Below, in pieces: positions 32,421 through 39,814 of a stretch of 45,034 nucleotides of DNA. Position numbers and translations under genes: made by a program. The stretch's first letter is position 1; each line of letters starts with the position of its first letter. The stretch comes from Myxococcales bacterium (GTDB lineage Bacteria > Myxococcota_A > SURF-8), in the NCBI GenBank assembly GCA_003598065.1, contig QZKR01000103.1, positions 1 through 45,034 of the forward strand, read 5' to 3'. The notes beneath the pieces were generated by a model. The model was not told the origin of the DNA. It saw nothing but the letters and a program-made list of their open reading frames with translations, and made no database searches.

Positions 32421-34076
32421 ATGCGCACCATACTTCGTCACGCTCCGCTTTTTTTCCTTTTCGCCAGCGCGCTGGTCGCAATCGTCGCTTGCGGCGACGG
32501 CCGCAACGGCTTTACGGCTCCTCGGATCCTGCGCGTCGCCGCGCCCGCCGACGTCGTGCGCGGCGTCGTGCCGGTGAATTTCACGTTGGAGGACGGCAGC
32601 GGCTGGCCGCTCGACCTGGAGGTGTCTTTCCGCCTGGGCGCGGGCGACTGGCGGATCGCCACGGCCGCGCCCGGCGCGGGAGCGGGGCCGGGCGTCGTCG
32701 CCTCCGGCGGCGCGGCGAGCACGTTCTTCCTCTGGGACACCTGGCGCGACGTGGGACTCGAACGTGTCGAGGCCGCCCTCCGCGTCACGGCGGCCAATCC
32801 CGACCGTCGCGCTTCCGCCGAGTCGGAACCGTTCGTCATCGACAACGCCAACGGCCCGCCGCAAGTGCTTTTCGACGACGCCATCGAATTTTCGGGCGGG
32901 CTCGTCGGGTTGCGCATCGCTCTGGTCGATTCCGACGCCGAGGCGGTGCGGTTGACGGTCGGTTATTCCACCGACGACGGAGAAACTTTTCATCCCGCCA
33001 AGACCTTCGGCAACGCGGACCGCTTGTCGGCGAGCCGGGACGGCGACGTGCATGCCATCAGCTGGGACGCCGGCGCCGACCTGGGCTGGCGCGAGTATCC
33101 CAACGTCCGGTTGCGCGCCGTCGCCAAGGACGGCCTCGGCGAAGGGCCGGCCAGCGATTCCTCCCGCTTCGCCGTCGTTTTCGAGGCCGCGTCGCGCCTG
33201 ACGCTCGACCCCATGCCGGTCACCGCCCGCGGCGACGTGGCGATCGGGTTTCTGCTCGGCGGTCCCGCCGCTTCGTACTACGACGCCCGCGTCGAATACT
33301 CCCTGGACGGAGGCGAAACCTACGCCCCGTGCACGGCAAAGCCCACGGCCCGGGACCCGCGGCGCAATCTGGCGGCGCGGCCGGAGGGCGCCCATTACGT
33401 TTTCACCTGGGAGACGGAGCGGGATCTTTCGGCCCCGACGATCCGCGGCCTCCATGTGCTCGTGACGCTGCTGGCGCCCGGCGGCGGAGAGCTGAAGCCG
33501 CCGATCTGGAGCTTCACCACGCCGTTCGGCCTGACCAACGGGCCGGTCGTGGGGCAGCCGCTGATCGGCGAGGTCTACATGGGCCTGGCGGGCGCCGACG
33601 ACGGATTCCTCGAACTCACGGCCCGGCCGGGAACGCCGTTGGACGGTTACCGGCTCTACGAGGTCTGGCGGGACGGCTTCAACGGCATTCCCCTGGGCCG
33701 CGCCTTCGTCGCGCTGGACGGCTTCGCCGTCGGGCCGTCGGGAGCCTTCGTCGTCGCCGGACCCGAGGGCCCGCCGGCCGATCTGGTCTGGGAGCGTTTC
33801 GACACCTTTTTCGCCTACGGTCTGCCGACGAACTTCGTCCTCGATCGGACCAACCCCGGAACAGAACCGACCCTCATCGACGCCTTGGGCTTCGGCGCGG
33901 ACGACGCCGCCTCCTGGAGCTTTCAGGGAGAAGGACGGCCCGCCCCGGCGCCGGAATACGGCCAGTCGCTGACGCGCGACTTCGCCGACGCCGACACCGG
34001 CGACAACTATCTCGATTTCATTGCGGTCGATCCAAGCCCCGGCCAGGCTCGGCGGTGGCTGACCCATGATGACTAA
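32421..34076 (+). CDS. Lipoprotein with Ig/FN3-like domains and lamin-tail-like C-terminus, 551 aa
   Basis: The signal peptide ends in the lipobox IVAC (Cys24). Three repeated beta-sandwich modules follow, each with a phrase such as YSTDDGETFHPAKTFG or YSLDGGETYAPCTAKP, which occurs in FN3/Ig-like extracellular modules. The C-terminal 180 residues (GEVYMGLAGADDGFLELTAR, SGAFVVAGPEGPP, ALGFGADDAASWSFQ) have the layout of a lamin-tail domain, common in secreted bacterial proteins. No catalytic motif is visible; a surface or periplasmic binding role is inferred. AAGGA precedes the ATG. Confidence 0.72.
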   Translation: MRTILRHAPLFFLFASALVAIVACGDGRNGFTAPRILRVAAPADVVRGVVPVNFTLEDGSGWPLDLEVSFRLGAGDWRIATAAPGAGAGPGVVASGGAASTFFLWDTWRDVGLERVEAALRVTAANPDRRASAESEPFVIDNANGPPQVLFDDAIEFSGGLVGLRIALVDSDAEAVRLTVGYSTDDGETFHPAKTFGNADRLSASRDGDVHAISWDAGADLGWREYPNVRLRAVAKDGLGEGPASDSSRFAVVFEAASRLTLDPMPVTARGDVAIGFLLGGPAASYYDARVEYSLDGGETYAPCTAKPTARDPRRNLAARPEGAHYVFTWETERDLSAPTIRGLHVLVTLLAPGGGELKPPIWSFTTPFGLTNGPVVGQPLIGEVYMGLAGADDGFLELTARPGTPLDGYRLYEVWRDGFNGIPLGRAFVALDGFAVGPSGAFVVAGPEGPPADLVWERFDTFFAYGLPTNFVLDRTNPGTEPTLIDALGFGADDAASWSFQGEGRPAPAPEYGQSLTRDFADADTGDNYLDFIAVDPSPGQARRWLTHDD

Positions 34077-34080
34077 TATA

Positions 34081-34774
34081 GGAGCCGATTAGAGCAATAG
34101 CGATAGACGACGCCGCCAATTCACCCTCCCGAAGCGTGTTTAAGCCAATATCGCCGCAAAATTTTCGCAAATCTCCCCAAGCTACGTAGTTTGAAAAGAG
34201 AACTAATTTAAAATTATTACATTCAAGTAAACCCCATTTTTTCCGCGTCCTGACCGTTTTCGCTTGCCAACTTTCCCGTTTTATTCTTTTATCAACTTGA
34301 AATTACTTCAATATTTTTAATTTTGGCCGTTCTCGAAGAAAAAGTCACCAGCCGTCTGACCATTATATATAGACAATAGCTATAACCAAAGAACGCCATC
34401 GTACGAGGTCTCGATGCAAATCTTGCACACCGCTCCGCGGCCCTCTGCATAATTTATTCCAATATATTTCAATATGTTACAAGCAATTTACCATTGCACC
34501 GGGAGCTTTGCAAGACGACTAAGACAAAATTGACCGACTTGGCGCTGGAAAGCGAATATTTTGCACTGTTTTTAGACCGAACTTAAGACCAAATTTCGCC
34601 CCCACGTTTCCACGCAACCGTAAAACCCGGGTATTTTCGGAGTTCACAGCACGGCGGGGGCGCTGCCATAGTGATTGGCATGAGTCTTGCTGTATAGAGA
34701 TTACAGAATGTAGACGTGGTCTTTGATGCTCGAATACGGAAGTAACTCTCAAGTTGGCAGTACCGCGGATTTCG
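34081..34774. other. AT-richer, gene-poor stretch
   Basis: From 34081 to about 34774 no frame looks coding and the base composition falls clearly below that of the flanking genes, with runs such as aatttaaaattatta and aatatatttcaatatg. I see no transposase, integrase or tRNA end. Some short open frames exist on the minus strand (34519-34752) without ribosome binding sites. It may be old transferred or decayed DNA. Confidence 0.5.
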
Positions 34775-35120
34775 CTAAGGGAAGCCGGAATAGTTGCAGT
34801 TGACGTGGATGCTGACGTTCATGCTGGTTGTACCGTTGACGCTCGGGTTGGATGTTGCGGTGGTTTGATTCCGGCTTCTTCTTGTAAAACGCCTCGTAAG
34901 CGAGGTTTGGATAAATGAGCGCGCTGTTGAAGCTGATGGCTGTAATCGTTCGTGAACAGACGCGCGCGTGGCTCGCGACGTTCTTTGACACGAAAGCTGT
35001 TCGTTAGAAGGCTTTCACAACGGCCTTCTCTGTGGGTCCCCGAACTTTCTGGAAGCGTCCCACCGTTTCCCTAGCGTACCCCCAATCGAGATTCCCTATC
35101 TCGATCGACCCCATCCACAT
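34775..35120 (-). pseudogene. Likely gene remnant with an in-frame stop and a frameshift
   Basis: The minus strand from an ATG at 35120 reads MWMGSIEIGNLDWGYARETV and on to KAVVKAF, then TAA (35006-35004). The same frame continues with VASHARVCSRT and ISFNSALIYPNLAYEAFYKK. Near 34880 the coding-like signal (C or G in third positions) shifts by one frame to TTATSNPSVNGTTSMNVSIH and ends NCNYSGFP-stop at 34775. One stop and one shift break what could have been a protein of about 115 residues. No family is recognised. The overlap with the inverted-repeat element at 35021-35166 means part of the signal may have another cause. Confidence 0.3.
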
Positions 35121-35166
35121 TTTTTTGATGTGCGTCAAAAATTTCCCAACTCCACAGAGAAGGCCG
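35021..35166. repeat. 146-bp element bounded by 15-bp perfect inverted repeats
   Basis: CGGCCTTCTCTGTGG (35021-35035) and its exact reverse complement (35152-35166) enclose about 116 bases. Inside are a perfect 8-bp hairpin (ATCGAGAT at 35085-35092, ATCTCGAT at 35098-35105, loop TCCCT) and a smaller one (CACAT/ATGTG, 35116-35132). It may be a MITE with terminal repeats or a folded RNA with a long closing stem. No obvious target-site duplication flanks it. Confidence 0.6.
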
Positions 35167-35249
35167 ATATAATTTTATGAGCCCCAAAACCGCTCCCTTC
35201 TCCCGCTTGAAATCCCAACGCCCCTGCGCCGCCGCCTGAATCTTCGGCA

Positions 35250-35278
35250 TTGATTCATCGCGACGGTTGTTCTACACT
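35250..35278 (+). promoter_or_regulatory. Promoter of the SGNH lipoprotein gene with a long leader
   Basis: TTGATT (35250-35255), 17 bases and TACACT (35273-35278). The ATG at 35482 is about 200 bases downstream, so the transcript would have a long leader. Within it GGTTC (35361-35365) can pair with GAACC (35396-35400), enclosing GATG/CATC. I could not match it to a known riboswitch. Confidence 0.4.
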
Positions 35279-35481
35279 GGGTCCCTCACTGCCCTGAAAG
35301 TGTCGGCCGGAAAAAGGGGAGGGGCTTTTCAAATCCGTCTGTTATCGCCTCGACCGCAAAGGTTCCCTCCTCGATGGCTGACATGCTTCATCCTCGAACC
35401 ACGTTTTCGATGGGGCAGGCTTGAGCCGTGTCGCCCGCGAGGCGTGTTGGCTTATTCATTTTCTTGCAAGAGGAGGAACCC

Positions 35482-36765
35482 ATGGCCGGCCAAAAACGAA
35501 AACCCGTTCTTAAAAAAATTCGTCTTTCCGCTTTCGCGCTCTGGATCGCCGCCTCGGTCGCTGCCTTGCCGCTCACTGGCTGCGGCGATGGGGCCGAGGA
35601 CATCGCGGAGGTCGAGGCGGCGGCGATCGCCGGCGAGGCGACGGGAAACGGCAGAGCCGATCTTGCCCCGTTGCCCTTCGCCCCGTCCGATCTGCGGGAG
35701 CAGATCGGCGATGCGCGCGTTGAACCGCCCTTCGAAACGTTTGTCGCCCTTGTGGCGGAAGCGGCACGGACGGGCCTTCTCCCGGCCGAATACGCCGAAG
35801 TTGAAAACCTGGCGGATTTCTTCAGTGAAGAAGTGCCTAAGCTGCTGCAGGCCGACAAGGCGGCAAACGAGGAGCTTTCGGGAGAGGCGGCGACACTCCC
35901 GCCCGGGTCGGAAGAGGAAACGGAACCCCTTGCCGCCACACTGGCGGCGCCCGATATTCTTCTCATCGGCGACAGTTTTTTGGACCCATTCTTCTCCAAA
36001 TTTTCCTCGTATCTCGGGCAGCTTCTTCCCGGAAGAGTCATCCATGTAAACGCCCAGTTCGGCCGCCCGGCCTTCTGCGCTTTGAACAACCGTGTCCTGC
36101 CGTGGTGCATTATCCAGCCGATCTCTCAATTCCTGAACCCGAGCACCGGCAATCCTCAGGCCCGGTTCGCTTACGTGAACCTGGGCGGGAATGACATGGC
36201 CGTCGCCTGCAACCATCTGAATTGCAACAACCGGGCTACGCAAATCCTGATCGCCCTCTGGGACTCCTACAATCTGGCCAAGATCGGCCGATTCATCAAA
36301 CAAGCCGGCCCGCAGCCTATTCTCTTTCAGAAGCCGGGCTTGCCGCTGGAGGCGCGCTGCGAAACGCCGATTGCTTTGCGGGACGCCTGGCAGGCCATGT
36401 GGAACGATATTTATAACATCCTCGGCTTCCTGAGCGTCGTCAGGCCGTCATACTGCCCTTATCTTTTTGCCGATCTCCGCCACACGCTCGACATGCCGGG
36501 CTCGATTACGTCCAGTTGCTGCTGTTTCCGCGACATGGGTCACCTCACGCAGGTCGGCGGATTCGCTCCTTTGGACATCGCCTACAACATCGGCAACGTC
36601 GATTGCTATCCTCCGGGGCCGATCTACACCAATGTCGCGATGGGCAATCATATCGAGTCGATGAACATCTGTGCCCATTACAACGCCCTTATCGGCGGGT
36701 CGTATCCCTGCAATCTTTGGAGTGCGCCCGCCTTCAAGCCCTGCTACGAATTGCCTGAGCCGTAA
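35482..36765 (+). CDS. Cys-rich SGNH/GDSL-type hydrolase lipoprotein, 427 aa
   Basis: The start at 35482 has AGAGGAGGA upstream and leads to a lipobox LTGC (Cys34). A low-complexity segment of about 120 residues precedes an SGNH hydrolase domain: block I LLIGDSFLD (Ser165), block III NLGGNDMA (Asn237) and block V RDMGHLTQVGG (Asp351, His354). These give the Ser-Asp-His triad plus the oxyanion Asn of esterases and carbohydrate acyl-hydrolases. The mature domain has 13 Cys, including CCC at 346-348, so it is probably disulfide-bonded in the periplasm or on the surface. The substrate is unknown; deacylation of a polysaccharide or lipid is possible. Confidence 0.75.
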   Translation: MAGQKRKPVLKKIRLSAFALWIAASVAALPLTGCGDGAEDIAEVEAAAIAGEATGNGRADLAPLPFAPSDLREQIGDARVEPPFETFVALVAEAARTGLLPAEYAEVENLADFFSEEVPKLLQADKAANEELSGEAATLPPGSEEETEPLAATLAAPDILLIGDSFLDPFFSKFSSYLGQLLPGRVIHVNAQFGRPAFCALNNRVLPWCIIQPISQFLNPSTGNPQARFAYVNLGGNDMAVACNHLNCNNRATQILIALWDSYNLAKIGRFIKQAGPQPILFQKPGLPLEARCETPIALRDAWQAMWNDIYNILGFLSVVRPSYCPYLFADLRHTLDMPGSITSSCCCFRDMGHLTQVGGFAPLDIAYNIGNVDCYPPGPIYTNVAMGNHIESMNICAHYNALIGGSYPCNLWSAPAFKPCYELPEP

Positions 36766-36776
36766 TCTCTCGTCTC

Positions 36777-36803
36777 CTTGCGCCGCCTGCGAGGCGGCGC
36801 AAG
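36777..36803 (+). terminator. Hairpin terminator after the SGNH gene
   Basis: An 11-bp perfect stem CTTGCGCCGCC / GGCGGCGCAAG with loop TGCGA, starting 12 bases after the stop codon. The tail GGGGACGTTTCTC has only a short T-run. It lies between two convergent genes. Confidence 0.55.
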
Positions 36804-36858
36804 GGGACGTTTCTCGCTTACCCTCGATAAAGCCAAGCGGCCAGTCGAGGCGGCGCGG

Positions 36859-37323
36859 CTATTCGTATTCGACGATGTCGGCGGCGGTGGTTTCGGGGGT
36901 CTCGTCGTTCAGGCGGGCCGCGACGAAGGCCCGCCAGTCGCCGGCGGGGATTTCCTCGGCGCCGGGAAATTTCTCGCGCAGGGTTTCGGCGCGGATGAAG
37001 TAGGCCCAGGCTAAACGCGTCTCGCCGGAGGCGGTCGCCGCCTCGATCTGGCGGCGGACGAACTCGCTCTGGCGCGGCTGGCCGGCGACGTAGCCGTAGA
37101 GATAATCGAGGCGCGAGAGAGAGGACTCGTCCACGGCGAACAGTTCGCCCGCCACCCGGGCCTCGCCGGGCGCGAGGGCGGGGCAGTCGGAGGCGGCGAG
37201 AAACCACAGCCGCCCCTCCGTCGTCGCCGGCTCGACGGCCCGGCAGACGTCGGCCAGATGGCTGTCGTGATAGCGCTCGCCGCGCATCAGGAGGCCGGGG
37301 TCGAAGAGGTAGACCGTGCTCAT
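36859..37323 (-). CDS. Gamma-glutamylcyclotransferase-fold (AIG2-like) protein, 154 aa
   Basis: The N-terminus VYLFDPGLLMRGERYHDSHL resembles the substrate loop of GGCT/AIG2 proteins (usually VFVYGTLxxG). The later phrase ARVAGELFAVDESSLSRLDY fits their core strand and helix. The catalytic Glu, normally in LDxxEGY, is replaced: the sequence reads LDYLYGY. It may therefore be inactive or use another acid. Alternative starts are 37323 and 37332, both with weak ribosome binding sites; extension to 37431 would read through the operon terminator. It lies downstream of the polysaccharide operon terminator, so it probably has its own promoter. Confidence 0.6.
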   Translation of the reverse strand: MSTVYLFDPGLLMRGERYHDSHLADVCRAVEPATTEGRLWFLAASDCPALAPGEARVAGELFAVDESSLSRLDYLYGYVAGQPRQSEFVRRQIEAATASGETRLAWAYFIRAETLREKFPGAEEIPAGDWRAFVAARLNDETPETTAADIVEYE

Positions 37324-37395
37324 GCGTCCCATCCGTTCGCGTCGGAAAACGCCCCCAGCATAGCGCATCGCAGGCCGCAATCCAAGCGCCGAAAA

Positions 37396-37427
37396 TAAAA
37401 ACGCCCCGCCGTCGCCGGCGGGGCGTT
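37396..37427 (-). terminator. Rho-independent terminator of the polysaccharide operon
   Basis: A 10-bp perfect stem ACGCCCCGCC (37401-37410) with GGCGGGGCGT (37417-37426). On the minus strand it is followed by TTTTATTTTC. It starts 23 bases after the stop of the BcsB-like gene. Confidence 0.9.
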
Positions 37428-37449
37428 TCATCCGAGTCCGTGTCGTCGG

Positions 37450-39756
37450 CTAGCCTTGCAGGTCGCGCTTGCGCATCCGCTTCTGCGCCGCCTTGCGCCG
37501 CTGGATCACCAGCCGGATGATCGAGGCGACGATGTAGAGCAGGATGACGATGGCGATGATCAACAGCGTCGTCTGCCAGAAGTTGAGATACACCCAGGTC
37601 CGCGTCTCCTCCTGGATCGGAATCTGGCCGATCAGCTTCTTCTCCGACGTCTTGACCGCCTTCACGTCCTCCGTGTCGAAGCTGAAGGCGAGGTTGTCCT
37701 CCAGCTTGGTGATCTTCTCTTTATCGGACAGCGCCTCGATGGCCTTCTCCATCGACTTCTGGTCCTGGCCGCGCACGAGAAGCACCGTCTTGCTGGGATT
37801 GAACGGCGAGTTGATCTGCTCGACGACGCCCGCCGTCTTGAATTCGCGGCTCTTCATCTCGCGCTCGGCGAGCGTTTCCAGAACGCGGTCGTTCTGGTCG
37901 TTGTAGTACAGTTCGGTGTCGCCCACGAGGTCCTTGGTCATCCGGCTCTTCGAGGTCGGGTCGATGAGGATCAGGTGGTGCGAGGCCTTCACGTCCTGCG
38001 GCAGATCGCCGAGCCGGTACGTCTTGAGGAAGATCCCCTCCGAATGCGTCGCCTTGCCCAGCAGGTTGGCGATCGTCAACAGGCCCTTGTAGTCGCCAGC
38101 CGAGGGCGAATCGGGCGCCACCAGGGCGGTGTCGCCCAGGTCCTGCCGCAAGGTGTAGGGGAACCAGTCGTACTTCAGGAACGACAGATCCGGCAGGTAG
38201 GTGTAGTAGTCGCGCGGCATGACGAACGAGGTCTCCTTGTGGACCGTCGCCCAGAGGTGACGGTCGGAGACGCGGCCGCAAAGGAAGTAGTTGTCGGGGA
38301 AGAGGTGGAAGCGCACGTCCACGATGTTGAACGGCCCGAGCAGCGATTCCGGCAGAATGATCGGCAGCTCGACGCGCTGTTCGCCCTCGGGCAGGTGCAG
38401 ATCCTTCGAGGCGATCGACACGCCGTTGAGCACGACCTCCACCGAGGAAAGCCGCTGCTGCAGCTGCGCGCCGTAGGAGAAGACGAGCTTCATCGCCTGC
38501 TTGCCGATGACGGGGTGGCTGTCGGGCTCCATGTTCAGCTTGAGGCTCACGGCCGGGGCGTAGAAGCCGCGCACGGTGACGTCCTCGAAGCCCAGGTCGG
38601 CGAGGGTGAATTCGGGCTTCGTGGGGAGGTAGGTCGGGTTCGTGCGTTCGCCGAGTTCCGGACGGGGGTCGATCTTCTTCACCACCAGCGCCTGGCCGGT
38701 GATCGTTTTTTCATAGGGCAGAAGCGTCAGCGCCTGGGCGGCGAGGTCCACGCCCTCCGGCGTGTTGCCGGAAATAATCAGCAGCGCGTAGCCCGGATTG
38801 GACGGGTGGTTGGCGTAGACGATGATGCCGTCCGTCTGCGGGACCTGCCGGTCGTCGGGAGTGAAGAAGCCCACCCCCTTCTTCAGCGGCAGAGGCAGCG
38901 CCTTCTCCGGCGGCAGATCGGCCAGGGCCATGATCGCCGGGTTTTCCTGCGGCGTGCCGATCAGCACCTGATGGTTGTCCGTCGCCGCCGGGACGTCGGT
39001 GTCCACCTTGAAATCGACGCTGCGCCAGGCGATCGCGCGCCCCAGCGCGAGCTGAACCTGGCCTATCGCCTTCAGGGTCTGCGGCGAGGGCGAACTCGGC
39101 ACGACGTAGTGCAGGGTCGTGTCGCCGTAGCCGCGCTCCTCGAAAATCGGATGCGGATAGGCGGCGAGGTCGATCAGCACCGGCAGCCGCTGGTAGTGGA
39201 TGACGATCTTCGACTCCTTGTGGAAGCGCGTCCACAGGGTCGGGTCGAAGGGGTCCTCGCACTCGATCATGTAATGCTGGTGCGCGATCAGCTCCAGAAA
39301 GTTGTAGTCGCGCAGGAGCCCGTCGGGGACGTCCACCGTCAAGAGGACGGTGTTGACGTTCTTCTCGTCCAGGCTGGTCGAGTAGAGCGCCCGCCCGTTG
39401 AGCCGCACCGTCATCGCCGACAGTTCCGGGATCAGGGCCGGGCTGTGCGACATGGACAGTTCCAAGCGGCTGCCGCCGATCGGCTTCCAGTCGCGCGGCA
39501 TCGAAAAATCGATGCGGCGGTAGCCCGCCACGCCGCCCAGGTGGATGTCCTGGGCGATGAACAGGTGCTTCTCGAACTCGATGACGCCCCATTGTTCCGT
39601 CGGCGGGCCGGCCGGCGCCTGGGTCTGCGTCATGTACGTCTGCCCCTGAATGGCGGTGTTCGCCTGCCCGAAGGCCGGGACGGACGCCAGCGCCGCCACG
39701 AGCGCCGCGGCGACGGCCCACGCCCACAATCGTTTGCGGTTCCCCAATTTAGCCAT
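37450..39756 (-). CDS. BcsB-like polysaccharide synthase periplasmic subunit, 768 aa
   Basis: A signal peptide (LWAWAVAAALVAALASVPAFG) leads into a long periplasmic beta-rich region with two carbohydrate-binding-like and two flavodoxin-like parts as in BcsB (for example RIDFSMPRDWKPIGGSRLEL, LNGRALYSTSLDEKNV, ATDNHQVLIGTPQENPAI). A single C-terminal membrane helix (FWQTTLLIIAIVILLYIVAS) ends in a basic cytoplasmic tail. In cellulose synthesis BcsB guides the nascent glucan from BcsA through the periplasm. Here it follows an NfrB-like and not a BcsA-like transferase. The start at 39756 has GAGGTG upstream; 58 bases separate it from the transferase gene. Length matches BcsB proteins. Confidence 0.88.
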   Translation of the reverse strand: MAKLGNRKRLWAWAVAAALVAALASVPAFGQANTAIQGQTYMTQTQAPAGPPTEQWGVIEFEKHLFIAQDIHLGGVAGYRRIDFSMPRDWKPIGGSRLELSMSHSPALIPELSAMTVRLNGRALYSTSLDEKNVNTVLLTVDVPDGLLRDYNFLELIAHQHYMIECEDPFDPTLWTRFHKESKIVIHYQRLPVLIDLAAYPHPIFEERGYGDTTLHYVVPSSPSPQTLKAIGQVQLALGRAIAWRSVDFKVDTDVPAATDNHQVLIGTPQENPAIMALADLPPEKALPLPLKKGVGFFTPDDRQVPQTDGIIVYANHPSNPGYALLIISGNTPEGVDLAAQALTLLPYEKTITGQALVVKKIDPRPELGERTNPTYLPTKPEFTLADLGFEDVTVRGFYAPAVSLKLNMEPDSHPVIGKQAMKLVFSYGAQLQQRLSSVEVVLNGVSIASKDLHLPEGEQRVELPIILPESLLGPFNIVDVRFHLFPDNYFLCGRVSDRHLWATVHKETSFVMPRDYYTYLPDLSFLKYDWFPYTLRQDLGDTALVAPDSPSAGDYKGLLTIANLLGKATHSEGIFLKTYRLGDLPQDVKASHHLILIDPTSKSRMTKDLVGDTELYYNDQNDRVLETLAEREMKSREFKTAGVVEQINSPFNPSKTVLLVRGQDQKSMEKAIEALSDKEKITKLEDNLAFSFDTEDVKAVKTSEKKLIGQIPIQEETRTWVYLNFWQTTLLIIAIVILLYIVASIIRLVIQRRKAAQKRMRKRDLQG

Positions 39757-39814
39757 GATCCACCTCGCCTCTATCTCTCGGACATGGTAAACCAAACGTC
39801 AACCCTCGCGCCGG

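Noticed and set aside
35004..35020. An attC-like core (TTCTAAC at a stop codon on the minus strand)
   Set aside because: No matching second core site at attC distance and no integrase; the match is too short.
35341..35420. A GEMM-I (c-di-GMP) riboswitch in the leader of the SGNH gene
   Set aside because: Only a CGCAAAGG-like string reminded of the motif; the other conserved blocks are missing.
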